Assembly: GCA_029851415.1 (NCBI GenBank)
Contig: CM056742.1
Span: 76,808,748-76,872,747 of the forward strand
DNA from: Eretmocerus hayati
Taxonomy: Eukaryota > Arthropoda > Insecta > Hymenoptera > Aphelinidae
Direction of reading: 5' to 3'
DNA: 64,000 bases
In this document: piece after piece, positions 11,998 to 23,132 of the stretch
Position numbering within the stretch: the first letter of the stretch is position 1
Layout of the letters: every line of letters starts with the position of its first letter
The notes under the pieces: model-generated
What the model was told of the DNA's origin: nothing
The model's database searches: none
What the model saw: the letters and a program-made list of their open reading frames with translations, nothing else
Translations under genes and position numbers: made by a program

Positions 11998-13940
11998 TTC
12001 ATGTGTGTATCGACTCCTTTCTTCGGAGACATCCGGTTAAGCTACCAAAGTAATATCAACAAGTCGCCTTTCAGATCAACTCGCGGTTCAGCTTATAGGT
12101 CGATCTGGATGCCGTTTCCGATATGTAGAACTTCATGAGCACGCATAAATTGGGGTCAGGAGTATACCCATTCTACGGGGAGGCCTCGCAAGAGGCCAAA
12201 ACGGACAGTCTTCCCAGAATTTTATCCGGAGCTCTTCTACATCAGAGCTCATCAGAATCTCATCAACTCAGGTATTTTCCGAACGAGTATGTGAAATTGA
12301 GTTCAAATTATGTGTATTCTATTCAAAGAAGGGCCAAGTGACCGATTGTGAGATTCTCAGTGTCGTGTTTTTGCTCTTGCATGGATAAGGTCTATCAATC
12401 GTAGTAATGATGGAGTGACTGAACTTCGTATCATCGACTATGAGCGATTCAATATGTCAAGAGCGCATTTCACCCAATGGAGAGGTCGACGAAGGCAAGA
12501 AACTACCAAACAACGTGGATCATTCACTAGTACCCGTCAGAAGTAATTGCAAATTTCCCCCAGTAACAACCAGTAACTATTTTATTTTAGATCTTAATAT
12601 CATAATAGTGTCAAAGACCGTCACATCCGTAGATCATCTGCCTTTGAGAGCTTATACAAAGTTAACTTCTGTGATTGTTCGAGCCCAAAGGCTCTCAAAA
12701 TTTGAAGACAGTGACAGACTTTTATCGGAATTCCCGGAATTCGGATTAAGCATACTCACGAATCATTGTAAAACTGATCACTTCAATCGAAAAAGGGAGT
12801 GCGGTACGTAGGTTTAAAAAGAATAAGTCGCGTCACGAGGAGAGAAAAATAACTGGAAAGAAGAAGGGCAACCAGCGCGATGCGCGGGCGTTAAGCGCGC
12901 GTAATAGCAAATTGCTCGACTAGGGCATTGTTTTGGCTTGGCGATCAGCGGATAACTAGCAAATGCAAGACAGCTAGTCTAGCGCGTGAAAACCGAAAGT
13001 GAGGGAAGAGATGAGAGTGTCGAATGTTCTAGATGGGTTTAAAACAAACCGAATTTCTGTATGAAATAGGTGGAAACGGCACGAAATAGGTGCAAACTCT
13101 CGATGTCTCAATCGCATTCTACAGATTGAGACCAAATAACGAACAAGAATGATACCTTCGAAATCGATCAGTAATATTCAATGTGACAGGATCAAATCAT
13201 ACATATTTCGCTAGCCGGCTCCAGTGACGGAACCTCACTTGTATCCCTTCGACTCCGCCACATCGCAACGCGAATCATTCCAGAAGGCAACTGTGGGTCT
13301 TTAAGGGTAACAGAAAGGTGCAGGTAGCTAACCAAGTCAAGAAAAATTCAGTACCAGATCCCGGAGTGAAGATAGTCAACTTCGATACCCATTTTTGCTC
13401 ACATTACGATCGTATAGGACACGAAAATTGTAAAAACTTGATCTCAATAGATAGCCTGCAGGAGCTGCTAGGCTGAATGATTGAACTCGGACGATTTCTT
13501 CCTGAGATGTACTTGCAGCGGGAATGGGCCCAAGTACTTTGGGAATTGTTGATTTTGATTGGAGCTATGATCTCCTCAAAATAGGCTGGAGAGGAGCCTG
13601 GAAGGGCCCTCTCATCGGCCCTAGGAACCACAGGGAGGGTCAAAGAGTCTGAAAGAAAATTGTTCGTACTATCTAAACTCAGTACTGACTGGGAAATTTT
13701 TTCTTCATTTTGCCCAGATTCTCTTGTGACAGTCGTGTCCAGCTTGCTCCAGAATGATTCATATCAGGGAGATGATGACAGACGAAGAGCTAATGGTAGC
13801 CGGTGTTCTATGAGGGATACACTATCACAGCTATCACGTAACACCACACATGACATCTATCGGGATCAACGAATTTCATGTTGTAATGCTCTTTACTAGA
13901 CCCATAACCACTTCTGACGGCTTTCATGACATTCAATGAA
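11998..13940. other. No recognised gene
   Basis: Open frames up to 123 codons (plus 12440-12811) lack family resemblance and convincing splice or start context. A short CG-rich patch lies at 12870-12900. I see no clear repeats. Confidence 0.4.
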
Positions 13941-13945
13941 CTTAC

Positions 13946-14121
13946 GGAGTGAATGCGGAGTTTCCACTTGATTTATCGATACAGTTATAATATTGGTTGA
14001 ATTCGTCAGGGCATGATTGTTTCACCTTCTTGAAAAAATCGTATGCGCAGGCAGTAACAAGTTTCCCCTCGTTCAAGCATTTCCGTGGATCTTCTTCCTC
14101 TGCTTTGCACAACATGAATTC
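13946..14121 (-). CDS. NDUFA8: Exon of NDUFA8-like complex I subunit (CHCH protein)
   Basis: The minus-strand exon encodes EFMLCKAEEEDPRKC and onward to KSSGNSAFT. The cysteine spacing is C-x9-C-x9-C-x11-C-x9-C, the pattern I know for the twin CX9C region of NDUFA8, an intermembrane-space accessory subunit of NADH:ubiquinone oxidoreductase. Flanking splice sites are convincing: acceptor ...catttccag before position 14121 and donor GTAAG at 13945-13941. The exon is therefore internal, carrying the middle of a roughly 160-180-residue protein. I could not find the N-terminal exon (with the first conserved Cys) or the C-terminal exon within a few kb, so neighbouring introns may be large or broken by repeats, or this may be a relic. 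Identity is confident; gene intactness is not. Confidence 0.75.
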
Positions 14122-14129
14122 CTGGAAAT

Positions 14130-14860
14130 GAATCAAGCTACTCCATTTACATCCTCTGTCGAGTTGCGGAGAATGGACGGAAAGGTCAAGCGATATATGC
14201 AGAATTAGGAGATGACGGATTGCGTGCCATTATAATCGCACGAACTACTAAGAGGACATTCTACCTGGAGAGCAGGTATGGGGGACGTGATGGTTTCATT
14301 AAGCTAATGTGTACCTTGGATAGATTTCCCCTAATGATCTCACCGTAATCGGCCTTTCCATCGTTCACCAATTCGAAATGAACATATGAGCGTTTCTCTG
14401 GAACTTTTGCACTTTGCTGAAAATCGTTGAAAAACGAAAAATGAAAACCGCTCAACACATACCTGGGACCTTTTCATAACATATTCGCGTAGTATTGAGA
14501 GTTACAAATCCGCTATTGAAACTCATATAGAGTAAATGGCATTGCCAAGATCGCGTTTATGAGTCGAACTCAAAGTAGTTTCTCGCCGATTTTCTAGAAT
14601 TTTCTAAGCAATTATTTGGCAAGATTGACAATTTCAACGAGAACCTTGGGCTTTTTGCAGCTTTGTAAGGTGAGGGTACCCGATCACAATCGGTTTTATC
14701 AACACAGAGCTCGATCCGCCAGTAAGGGATGCGAAAAAGTGAATTTTATTCTTGAGTCACGTTTTTTCTATTTCACTTCAGAACGGTCGTATTCTAGACA
14801 AAAATATTGCTCTAACACGAGACTTGTCGCAAAATCTCCGGAATTGCATCTACTTTAGAT
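14130..14860. other. Presumed NDUFA8 intron or flank, no further exon identified
   Basis: A minus-strand stretch at 14336-14420 is open between an ag acceptor and several gt donors (VPEKRSYVHFELVNDG). Its possible junctions do not join in frame with the NDUFA8 exon to give a family-like sequence. I treat it as unassigned. Confidence 0.35.
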
Positions 14861-14861
14861 A

Positions 14862-15821
14862 CCGTAAACCGGGGTGAATGCGTCCACCGGGGTGAATGTG
14901 TCCGCTTTCGCCAAAAAGATTGTCAGCATCATATCTTCGCTTCTATAGCACCTACAGAAACCTGCCGGGGGTCATTTTGGAGCTTGAAATCTCTACTCTC
15001 CAAATAAATAACCTCAATTCCATGAAAATGGACTCTAAAGTACTTTCTTTGCTGTTTAATGAAGTTTGAAAACTAATGTCCCCAAAAAACAGGTTTTTTG
15101 TGGCTAGCAGAGAATTTTGACGCGTTAACTCGAAATAAACCACGTGATCGTGTTTAGACGATAATTTTGCGTTAGAAATTTATGGTGAGGTACCCCGCGC
15201 AAGAGAAAATTTTTTTCCTCGTGATCTCAACACAGCGAGTATTATTGCAAAAACAGGTTTTTATGAAGAAACAGTTCTGAAATTAATCCAGTGCCTCAAC
15301 GGCTAACGTACAATTTTTTTCTGAAAAGTATGTGATAGAAAGAAGAAAATGCGACCTTAAACGTTCAAATTGATCTATTCTAGCCCGTATTGTGATTTTT
15401 TGAGGATTTATTGCAAATTTTGATTTTTTTTCCAAATATCAGGTGGACTAATTAGCTCATATGACCACAAGGTTGCCTTGGATCGTTTTAAAACCACTGG
15501 GATCATATTCAGCGGGTCAAAATACGGAGGATAACATATCTTGATATGCATTCAAAATCTTGAATTCACGAGCTATGCGCTTCAGACGCAGGCGAGGCAT
15601 AAGTGGACACATTCACCCCTGTCGACGGGGTGAACGTGTCCACCCTGTTTTTTGCAGTTTTTGAAAAACCGTGGGGTCATAGTCAAAATCTGACAACGGG
15701 ATCTTGGAGCTGAGCTCAAGACTCAAATTTTTACTACCCATACATTATCTTTTGGCATGAATAAGACCAAGAAAATCGCAGTGGAAGGTCAAAAGTGTAC
15801 CACATTCACCCCGGTTTACGG
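14862..15821. mobile_element. Nonautonomous DNA element, 960 bp, ends CCGTAAACCGGGGTGAATG
   Basis: The left end CCGTAAACCGGGGTGAATG at 14862 is mirrored by cattcaccccggtttacgg ending at 15821. TA occurs on both flanks (14860-14861, 15822-15823). The motif (c)ccggggtgaa(t/c)gtgtcca is repeated just inside the left end (near 14888) and inverted within the body near 15615-15650, suggesting sub-terminal repeats. There is no transposase frame. TA flanks suggest a Tc1/mariner-like or similar superfamily. Confidence 0.8.
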
Positions 15822-15824
15822 TAT

Positions 15825-18645
15825 GAGTAGTTCTCACGACTCGTTAACATTCCTGTTACCTGGCTTCCAGCGCGTTTTTTAGAGCGATAGGCCAACAACG
15901 AAGATCCTCAGACATAGTTCGTAATAGAAACAACCTAGAACGAGTGGTACTCGTCCCGAGACGCGAGTATTTCAAGCCGAAAATAATTCATAAGAGTCAA
16001 TTTTCATCCCCCGCACGCTGTTACCCGCGCGTGATTTTGGCTTTTCCAGACCCATTCCTGGAAGACCCCACCTCGAAAATAGTTCTCAACTATGCCAATA
16101 CATTCATCTCGATGTATAACATCATATTTTTGTCGTTAGACACATGCGCCTATCGATGGGCGGCAGTGCGAGCTACTCCAATATCGTTACCAAGATTCGA
16201 CGAACTTTTTTTTCCACTTACAAATGGCGTACAACCCAAGAGACCCATGTTCTTTTTTTCATCTTAAAGATGCATTGGTTTAGGCCTCGATCTCACGAAC
16301 AAAATGCCTCGACCCAGGTGAGTGTGCCTAGTCTGAGATTCGAGTTGATAATCACTTAAGAGATGAACTATCTCGCGAGAATCGGTTGCGGAAAGCACAG
16401 CAAACCTGCGAGTTTAAAGGTGGCTCCATTTTTACTTTCGAAAACTTTGAAGAAAATCATAATGAATGATATAAGAAAGTGTATCTAATCGATTTTGGCT
16501 CTCTAAGCTGGCGAAATCATTTTCAATGCATATTCGAAGCAAAATTCAGAGAGATAATCCGTTTCCTGCTTGCTGAAAACTCATCTATGCACTTCAAAAG
16601 TAATCTTTGACTGGATTTGGTTGTGGATTGATCATTCCCTTGAGCTTTCGATGTCAAAAAAGGTTTTCAGATCATCCAAAATCTCACTTCGATTATGTGA
16701 GCGAGCCTAGTCTACGAACTTGGGAGGCTTGTCGAATGGACTAGAAATATCGGTTTGTGACCTTTGGGATCGCATTTTGATGGTGATTGCGTAAACTTCT
16801 CAATAGGATATCGAGCAAAGCCTTGACATTGGTTTCCTCCATTCTTTGTCGTGAAGCTTGGAACAATCGATTTTCGACCGTAGTGGACCAGAATATCTTT
16901 TCCATTCTCCGAAAAACCCCTTTGAAAAAATCATGCTTTCAACATTTTTCTCTTTATCCTAACCATGAACAACCATCTGAACCATTACTGGGATGTGTGC
17001 CTTGAGATTCAAATTTCAATCCTTCTGTGAGCCGGATGTTAATGAGTTGTGAAAATTACCCATATGAATTCCACAAATTGCATTCAGAGTCACGGCAGGA
17101 GCTTGGCGTAATCATCTTTGAGTTGAACGAGACATGATTTATTTATTATCTCCAATTTTCAAAGTCATACAGCTTTGGCTGGATTAGTAGCACACCATCG
17201 TGCTCCTGGGCCATTCCTCTTCAATACATTATCCACCAAATGCAGCTTGAATCAACCCGAAAAGTTGCGCAGCATCACCAGAATATCCGTAAGACTGCAC
17301 GGAAGTACCAAGTATTTCCACAGGATCTTCCCCACATTTTCTCTCTTTGAGTGACCTAGAATGAATCAACTTCTTCTGACCATACAGAGGCCGGAGATAT
17401 CTCATTTCGAGACTTGGATGATGATATTTTCACTTCGATTGAGGCCGATAGATTTGATTGTTCTCTCATATCATTATTCATAGCTGTATTCCAGCCGGTA
17501 TAAAAGTTCCAGAGAAACGCCCATATATCTGCACTGGGTGAGTGATTCTACATCGGCGGCGCACAGTGAGGAGGAAAATCGCGGGTTGGCACCATTATTT
17601 TCCTACATAAACTAGGCGATATCGAGGTATTAGGACCGTTCAAAAGTAGCTCTTTTCATGCAGAATCCGAATCCTCTACCCGCGAGTATCTTCCGGGACT
17701 CGTATGACAATGGCATTCATCAGGTAGTAAGAATCGACTGGAAAACAGAATATTAGGATTTCAACTCGGGGGAGAAGCGATTCACGTCAGTTTTCATGAA
17801 TAACAAAGTTGTTACATTATTCAAGACAAAGGACCCGTGGCAGATGAGGCCAAATCTGTTTCAGAGGTTTGAAGGCCCAGATTACACTAAGGAGCGTGTT
17901 TTGGATACCTGAATATGCCTGTGGAACTTTGCCTCTTGAAACTCAAGCATTTTCGAACATTTGGCTCTAGAGCTCCCCATTCAAAATATTCGTGGAATGT
18001 GATTCCTCGCATTATACTCTGAACCTCGAATATATAACAATCTGAATCTTGTTGGATCATGTTTTTGGATAAAAAGGACAACTCTCATGGGTGTTCTGGT
18101 TGATGGGAATTGAGAGCCAAGTATCGAAGAATCGCTTTTCCTGTCGGGGTTGCGTGAATTTTGAACTTTGAAGGGCAACTCATAAAACAGAGTGGGGTTC
18201 AGCGAAAAATTGATAGGGAATAAACATTGCTCATTTCTCATACTCTTATTTGGTGTCAATAACAATGGCATTTTCTGGCTCGTCTGAGCCCGCCATGGGG
18301 GGAACAAATCAGGACTCTTGATAGAGTTAGTTGCGATGAATATCTTCTATACCTACTTGTCCCGCTCTCAAATGCTTCAAATTTGAACTGAAGGCCGAGG
18401 ATGGTGGAATACTGATACTCCGCCACTTTAAACCACAAAATACTTGGAAATTTTGAATGGGGAGCATATTTTATCTCAGCATGGAATCATAGCTCTTTTA
18501 CTGTATTTCCAAAACCAGCTAAAAGGAATCGCCCGTTTTCATTGCTTCTACACTGAGGAATATGCATTCTTATCCCCCAATATGATATTCTACCATCCAA
18601 ATCAACAGGTACATGGAGTAATCTGAACTAGCGGTATTGCCTTGC
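15825..18645. other. No recognised gene
   Basis: AT-rich DNA with scattered frames of 60-108 codons on both strands, none resembling a family I know. A short inverted match (gctccccattcaaaat, near 17970 and 18450) is the only structure noticed; it is too weak to call an element. Confidence 0.4.
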
Positions 18646-18649
18646 TCGC

Positions 18650-19005
18650 TCTTGTCCGCTCGGCTTCATTTTATTGAGTCCGATCGATTCTCTAGTAAAA
18701 TATCATGTATTCTCTGAAAACTAATTCGAATACATACTATCAAATAATTCCAAGCGACCCCCCTGAAGCTTCCGTACAAATCCATTCAACATTTACGGTA
18801 CCAATGGAGTGAAGAAGTTAATTGGGTGTTGTTGTACCTACTCTATCGATTCCGCAAACGTTGGAAGGATTTGTACGGAGGTTATGAGGGAACCACTTGA
18901 ATTTAATTGATAGGATGTATTCGAATTAGGATTGAGGGAAAACATAGATTTCTCCTGGAAAATCAATTGTACTAAATAGAATGAAGCCGAGCGAAAGAGG
19001 GGAGA
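18650..19005. mobile_element. MITE-like inverted repeat, about 355 bp
   Basis: The left arm (cgctcggcttcatt... to tccgtacaaatccattcaac) and right arm are imperfect inverted copies over about 150 bases each, joined by a short centre near 18820. Outer limits and target duplication are uncertain. There is no coding content. Confidence 0.65.
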
Positions 19006-19116
19006 CCGTAAAACATACCATCAACTAAGGTTACTCTGAACGGTCGGGATAACTTTGAATTTTTGCTCGACAGTTTGCATGCAAGGACAACAGTATGCAA
19101 TGTAAGAATCCCTTCC

Positions 19117-19212
19117 AGCTGTGTGTGACTGGAGGGTATGATTTTGGAACAAAAAACTTGAAAAAAGAACTATTTTTTGCTCCAAAACTATGCTTTCCAG
19201 TCACACACAGCT
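19117..19212. repeat. Hairpin with about 40-bp arms
   Basis: agctgtgtgtgactggag is mirrored by ctttccagtcacacacagct, and the arms continue toward an A/T-rich loop. It lies just upstream of the first exon-like segment, presumably in an intron. Confidence 0.75.
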
Positions 19213-19315
19213 AATAAGGACTCCCACATTGGTACAAAATGTTGTCTATATTTGTGAGTATCAAGCGCATTAATACTCGAACCATCCTAGGATGAGTCAA
19301 TGGCACTCCTGACAG

Positions 19316-19389
19316 TCGAAGAGTCACTTCGGGAGCTAAACTCCAGAAGATACGAGAACAGTCAAGGATCATCATAGAAGGCTACACTG
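19316..19389 (+). CDS. Candidate exon A of an unrecognised host gene
   Basis: This segment shares its 3' part with two others at 22463 and 25006: the coding block EQSRIII followed by two variable residues, a Thr, and a donor after ACTG (ACTG|GTGAGT). Its reading frame leaves one base after the last codon, the same phase as the other two. The acceptor placed at 19314-19315 gives a 74-nt exon free of stops with the same entry phase as exon B. The stronger-looking acceptor at 19289-19290 would give an immediate in-frame TGA. The homology and conserved donor are seen directly; exon status is inferred. The product is unknown. Confidence 0.4.
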
Positions 19390-19494
19390 GTGAGTAATTC
19401 CATTAACCTTCTGAATAATATTCGCATTATTATATCAATGAATCAATCATCAGTCAATTGTTTATCAATTAATAGACGCGGAACGTTTCAAATC

Positions 19495-19575
19495 ATGCAC
19501 AGACACTTACACTAACCCACATACACACGCACACACACTCACACACACAGTCACACATACACACACACAATTTCA
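19495..19575. repeat. CA-rich simple repeat in intron
   Basis: Imperfect acacacactcacacacac tract. Similar CA-rich tracts followed by a related aattcaat(t/c)attcaatg stretch occur near 24845-24965 and 28895-28985 before the other exon-like segments. This suggests the intron and exon were duplicated together. Confidence 0.75.
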
Positions 19576-19597
19576 ATTATTGAATATAAGAATAGTA

Positions 19598-22435
19598 TCA
19601 CTGTAAAAAATTTGTTGAATTTTCAACCAACATTTCAACCAGGTGGTTGAATTTTTCATTTAACCAACTGGTTGAATTTTCAACCAAGCAATTATATTCC
19701 GTGATGGATGGATGGATGGTCGAGGGAATATCCATCGACCATCTATTCATCATGCATCCGTCCATTACCCACCCATCATCCATCACTCCATCCATACATC
19801 CATCCGTTCACCCACCATCCATTCCTCGATCCATTCATCGACCTCATCCATCATCCATCCATCGACCATCGACCCATCATCCATTTAGTCCGGGAGCTGG
19901 TGAACTTTTTTGTGTCACATTTAGTAAAATCTAGAATTGTGTTTAAAACATTGTTCTCTGTCTCCCGACCCCAAAACCGGCGTCAGACGGCCTAGTTTTG
20001 GGGGGTTATTTTTTTATCGATTTTCAAAATTATTATTTTGACAGGTTGATGTGTTATAATCCGTAAAAGCTGAATATTTCGAGGATGATAGTTTATGATT
20101 AGAGATGCCCAAAAATGGCCGTCAGACCGCTCCAGAGTGGGGGGATACGCGTCAGCACAGTTTTGAAAATCGATATACGATAAGATCGTGTGTCATATTT
20201 AGTAAAACTTGGGAATTTGTAGTATCGTAGATCTCATGCTTCTTAACAAGATTTCAATCGTCAGACCACTCAATGGTGGGGGGTTTCCAAATCAGACGGC
20301 CCATAAGGTGCCGGGTAAGGTCACGGGAATAAGGGGTCAAAATATCAATAGAGGTCCGAAAAATTCAGGCAAGCTCTTTCTACCGTGAAGAATGGAATTC
20401 TCTTACTTTAGACCAAATTCTGTGCGAAACATAACCTACAAAAATTATTCAATTTTCCAAAATTCTTTGGAGGTATATTTTACGTATGAAAATGTCTGAA
20501 AACATTACTGCTGGTTATCCTCGTACGCATACACGATAGTTTTTCTTAAATCTCGTATTCAAAAATTTGTTCAGTAAAAACAAATTCTGCTTGAATCTTT
20601 GGCGATTCGGAATGTCGATTAAATTTGTGACGCCACGCTCGCAATTACTCGCAAATGTAAAGACGAGAAGGGTCTCGTGCGTCCCCGCTATATCATCGGT
20701 TCTAATAGTACATTATGGAGAAGTTAAGAATTCCTGTTCAAAAATTGGGGAAAGGCATGAATAAACAATAAAAACATGCTTTCCCAATTTTTTCCAGTTT
20801 TTTCATTATAAATCGGAAAATATCGGTATTTTGGAAAAACATCGGTGATTTGTAGATCTCTAAACGATCTACAAGATTGATCCGTACTCTTTTCCCCCGT
20901 GAAATGCATCTTTTTGGAGTTATTCTTCATCAAAGTTATAATCGAATTTGTTTATATAAATTTGCTAAATTTGTTCATAACGGGTCCTAATCATTCATCC
21001 TGGGTAATTGAAACAATTTAGAAGAGAAAAGGTCTCTTAGTATTTTTGCCTTAGTTTCATCGATTTTAAGTAATGGAAAAAGCAAATTTTGCAACTTCTC
21101 ACCCTCATTGCGGTACTTTCCGACATCACTTCGACTTGGAAGTCGCGAAATCTTCTTTTCTCATTACTCGGAAACGATCAAAAATAGGAAAGAGTACCAG
21201 GAGACCTTTCCTTTTTAAAATTGACTCTGTTACATAGGAAAAATAAGTTGGACCCAATATAAACAATTTTAGCGAATTCATTCAAACAAATTCGATCATA
21301 AATTTGATCAAGAAAAACTCCCAAAGGATGCATTTTACGGGGGAAAGTGTATGAACTCATCTTATAGACCGTTTAGAAATCTACAAATTACCCCTCAACA
21401 AGTTTTTCTAAAAAACCATTATTTTCCGATCGATAATGGGAAAACCGTAAAAAGGTCGGAGGAAAGCATGATTTTATATGGTGAAATAACCTGGGAATTT
21501 CTTCAAAATCTCAAATTTTCTTCAATTAATAAATTTTGGAATGAGATATTTGAAGAAATATATAAAATATCGTCGTAGATGCGTACAAGCAGTAATGTTT
21601 CCAGACATTTTCATACGTAAAATATACCTTCAAAGAATTTTGGAAAATTATATAATTTCTGTAGGTTATGTTTCGCACAGAATTCGGTATAAAGTAAGAG
21701 AATTCCATTCTTCACGGTAGAAAGAGCGTGCCTGAATTTTTTCGGACCTCTATTGATATTTTGACCCCTTATTCCCGTGACCTCACCCGACACCTTATGG
21801 GCCGTCTGATTTGGAAACCCTCCACCATTGAGTGGTCTGACGATTGAAATCTTGTTAAGGAGCATGATATCTACGATACTACAAATTCCCAAGTTTTACT
21901 AAATATGACACACGATCTTATCGTATATCGATTTTCAAAACCGTGCTGACGCGTATCCCCCCACTCCGGAGCGGTCTGACGGCCATTTTTGAGCATCTCT
22001 AATCATAAACTATCATCCTCGAAATATTCAGCTTTTACGGATTATGAGACATAAACCTGTCAAAATAATCATTTTGAAAATCAATAAAAAAATAATCCCC
22101 CAAAACTAGGCCGTCTGACGCCGGTTTTGGGGTCGGGAGACAGAGAACAATGTTTTAAACACTATTCTAGGTTTCACTAAATGTGACACAAAAAAAGTTC
22201 ACCAGCTCCCGGACTAATTAGTCCACCCCTCCATCATCCTTATCTACCCATATGACCATCCATCATATTCTTCTCCTCTCAGGTAGACAACCTGATATGC
22301 AGGAACCGCACGGACATATTGTGATAATCCGCATTGGTTGAATATTCAACCTAACTGGTTGAATATTCAACCAAACTGGTTGAAGTTTTCATTCAACCAG
22401 TTGGTTGAAGTTTTTGGAAAAATTTTTTACCGTGA
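19598..22435. mobile_element. Composite foldback element, 2.84 kb, ends TCACYGTAAAAAATTT
   Basis: The left end TCACTGTAAAAAATTT at 19598 is mirrored by aaattttttaccgtga ending at 22435, with TA on both flanks. Just inside are several copies of a TGGTTGAA/TTCAACCA motif. A second inverted repeat of about 1.15 kb per arm runs from about 19886 (tccgggagctggtgaac) to about 22217 (mirror image), meeting near 21050. Between the outer end and inner arm on the left is an (ATCC)n-type minisatellite (19697-19880). No transposase is present. It interrupts the intron upstream of exon B: the sequence on both sides matches the uninterrupted intron upstream of 25006. Confidence 0.8.
19697..19880. repeat. 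ATCC-type minisatellite
   Basis: Imperfect GGAT/ATCC repeats (ggatggatggatgg, then ccatccatacatccatcc). The repeat produces spurious open frames rich in His, Pro and Ser. Confidence 0.9.
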
Positions 22436-22462
22436 TATATATGTCATTCTTTTTATCTGTAG

Positions 22463-22554
22463 CAAGACACTCTGCAAGCAGCTCACCAGTGAAACCGCGA
22501 AGGAGAACGACTCACCACTAGAACAGTCAAGGATCATCATAGGAAGCTGCACTG
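22463..22554 (+). CDS. Candidate exon B of an unrecognised host gene
   Basis: The acceptor tttatctgtag precedes 22463 and the donor follows ACTG at 22554 (GTAGGT). One leading base, thirty codons and one trailing base are open, ending in SPLEQSRIIIGSCT. It is closely related to the segments at 19316-19389 and 25006-25110 over the last 45-60 bases, and the upstream intron also resembles those upstream of 25006 and 29453. Splicing to the terminal exon at 29453 keeps the frame. Joining B to A or C would shift the frame, which is what mutually exclusive exons would require. Product unknown; exon status inferred from splice signals and conservation. Confidence 0.5.
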
Positions 22555-22609
22555 GTAGGTGATTACATTAATCTTTCAAATGATGTTAACAATATAGTAA
22601 CAATCAAAC

Positions 22610-23107
22610 AATCATCAATAGGCGTCTTGCATTTTTTTGAAGAAAAGTTTGGCGAATTCGAGCAAATCGAGATAGGTAGGGGCAATTGGAGGAAAAATCC
22701 CCAAAAATTTTTCTCATCTCGCGCAAATTGTTTGAAAGTCTGATGACTTGCGCTGTGTGACGTCAATCCGACAAAGTCGTCGACTGCCGCTATTGTATGG
22801 CGTCTCGCAATTTCTTTGATCCCTCCAGAAAAAGTTTTGGCAAACTCGAGCAAATAGAGACAAGTATTGTGCAATTGAAAAAAATCCCAAAAATTCTCTT
22901 TGTCTTGCGCAAATTGTTTGACAGTAAGATGACTTGCACCGTGTGACACAATCGTCTGACCTCCAAACAATTTGCGCAAATTGTAAACAATTTTTGGGAA
23001 TTTCATTCCAATTGCACCTTACTCATCTCGATTTGCTAGAATTTGCCAAACCTTTTTTTTTGGGGGTCAAAAAAAATGCAAGATGCCTATTATATTGATG
23101 ATTGAGC
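22610..23107. mobile_element. MITE-like element with terminal inverted repeats and an internal duplication
   Basis: The ends caatcatcaata...ggc(g/a)tcttgcattttttt are inverted copies over about 110 bases. The interior has two related blocks of about 175 bp containing gcgcaaattgtttga and atgacttgc. Coding potential is absent. It lies directly after exon B. Confidence 0.7.
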
Positions 23108-23132
23108 ATGGAATATTCTATTCCATACATAC

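Noticed and set aside
12440..12811. 123-codon plus-strand frame as a possible gene
   Set aside because: No recognisable domain, start context or splice support; this length is expected by chance in a window of this size.
14261..14458. Minus-strand frame that might be the NDUFA8 exon upstream of 13946-14121
   Set aside because: Its peptide does not resemble NDUFA8, and the possible donors either break the frame or give an unlike junction.
17880..18640. Possible inverted-repeat element around gctccccattcaaaat
   Set aside because: Only a short core matches; the flanks do not align and no target duplication is seen.
19647..19995. Two overlapping plus-strand frames of 95 codons rich in His, Pro and Ser
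   Set aside because: They are read through the ATCC minisatellite, and repeat length explains the open frames.
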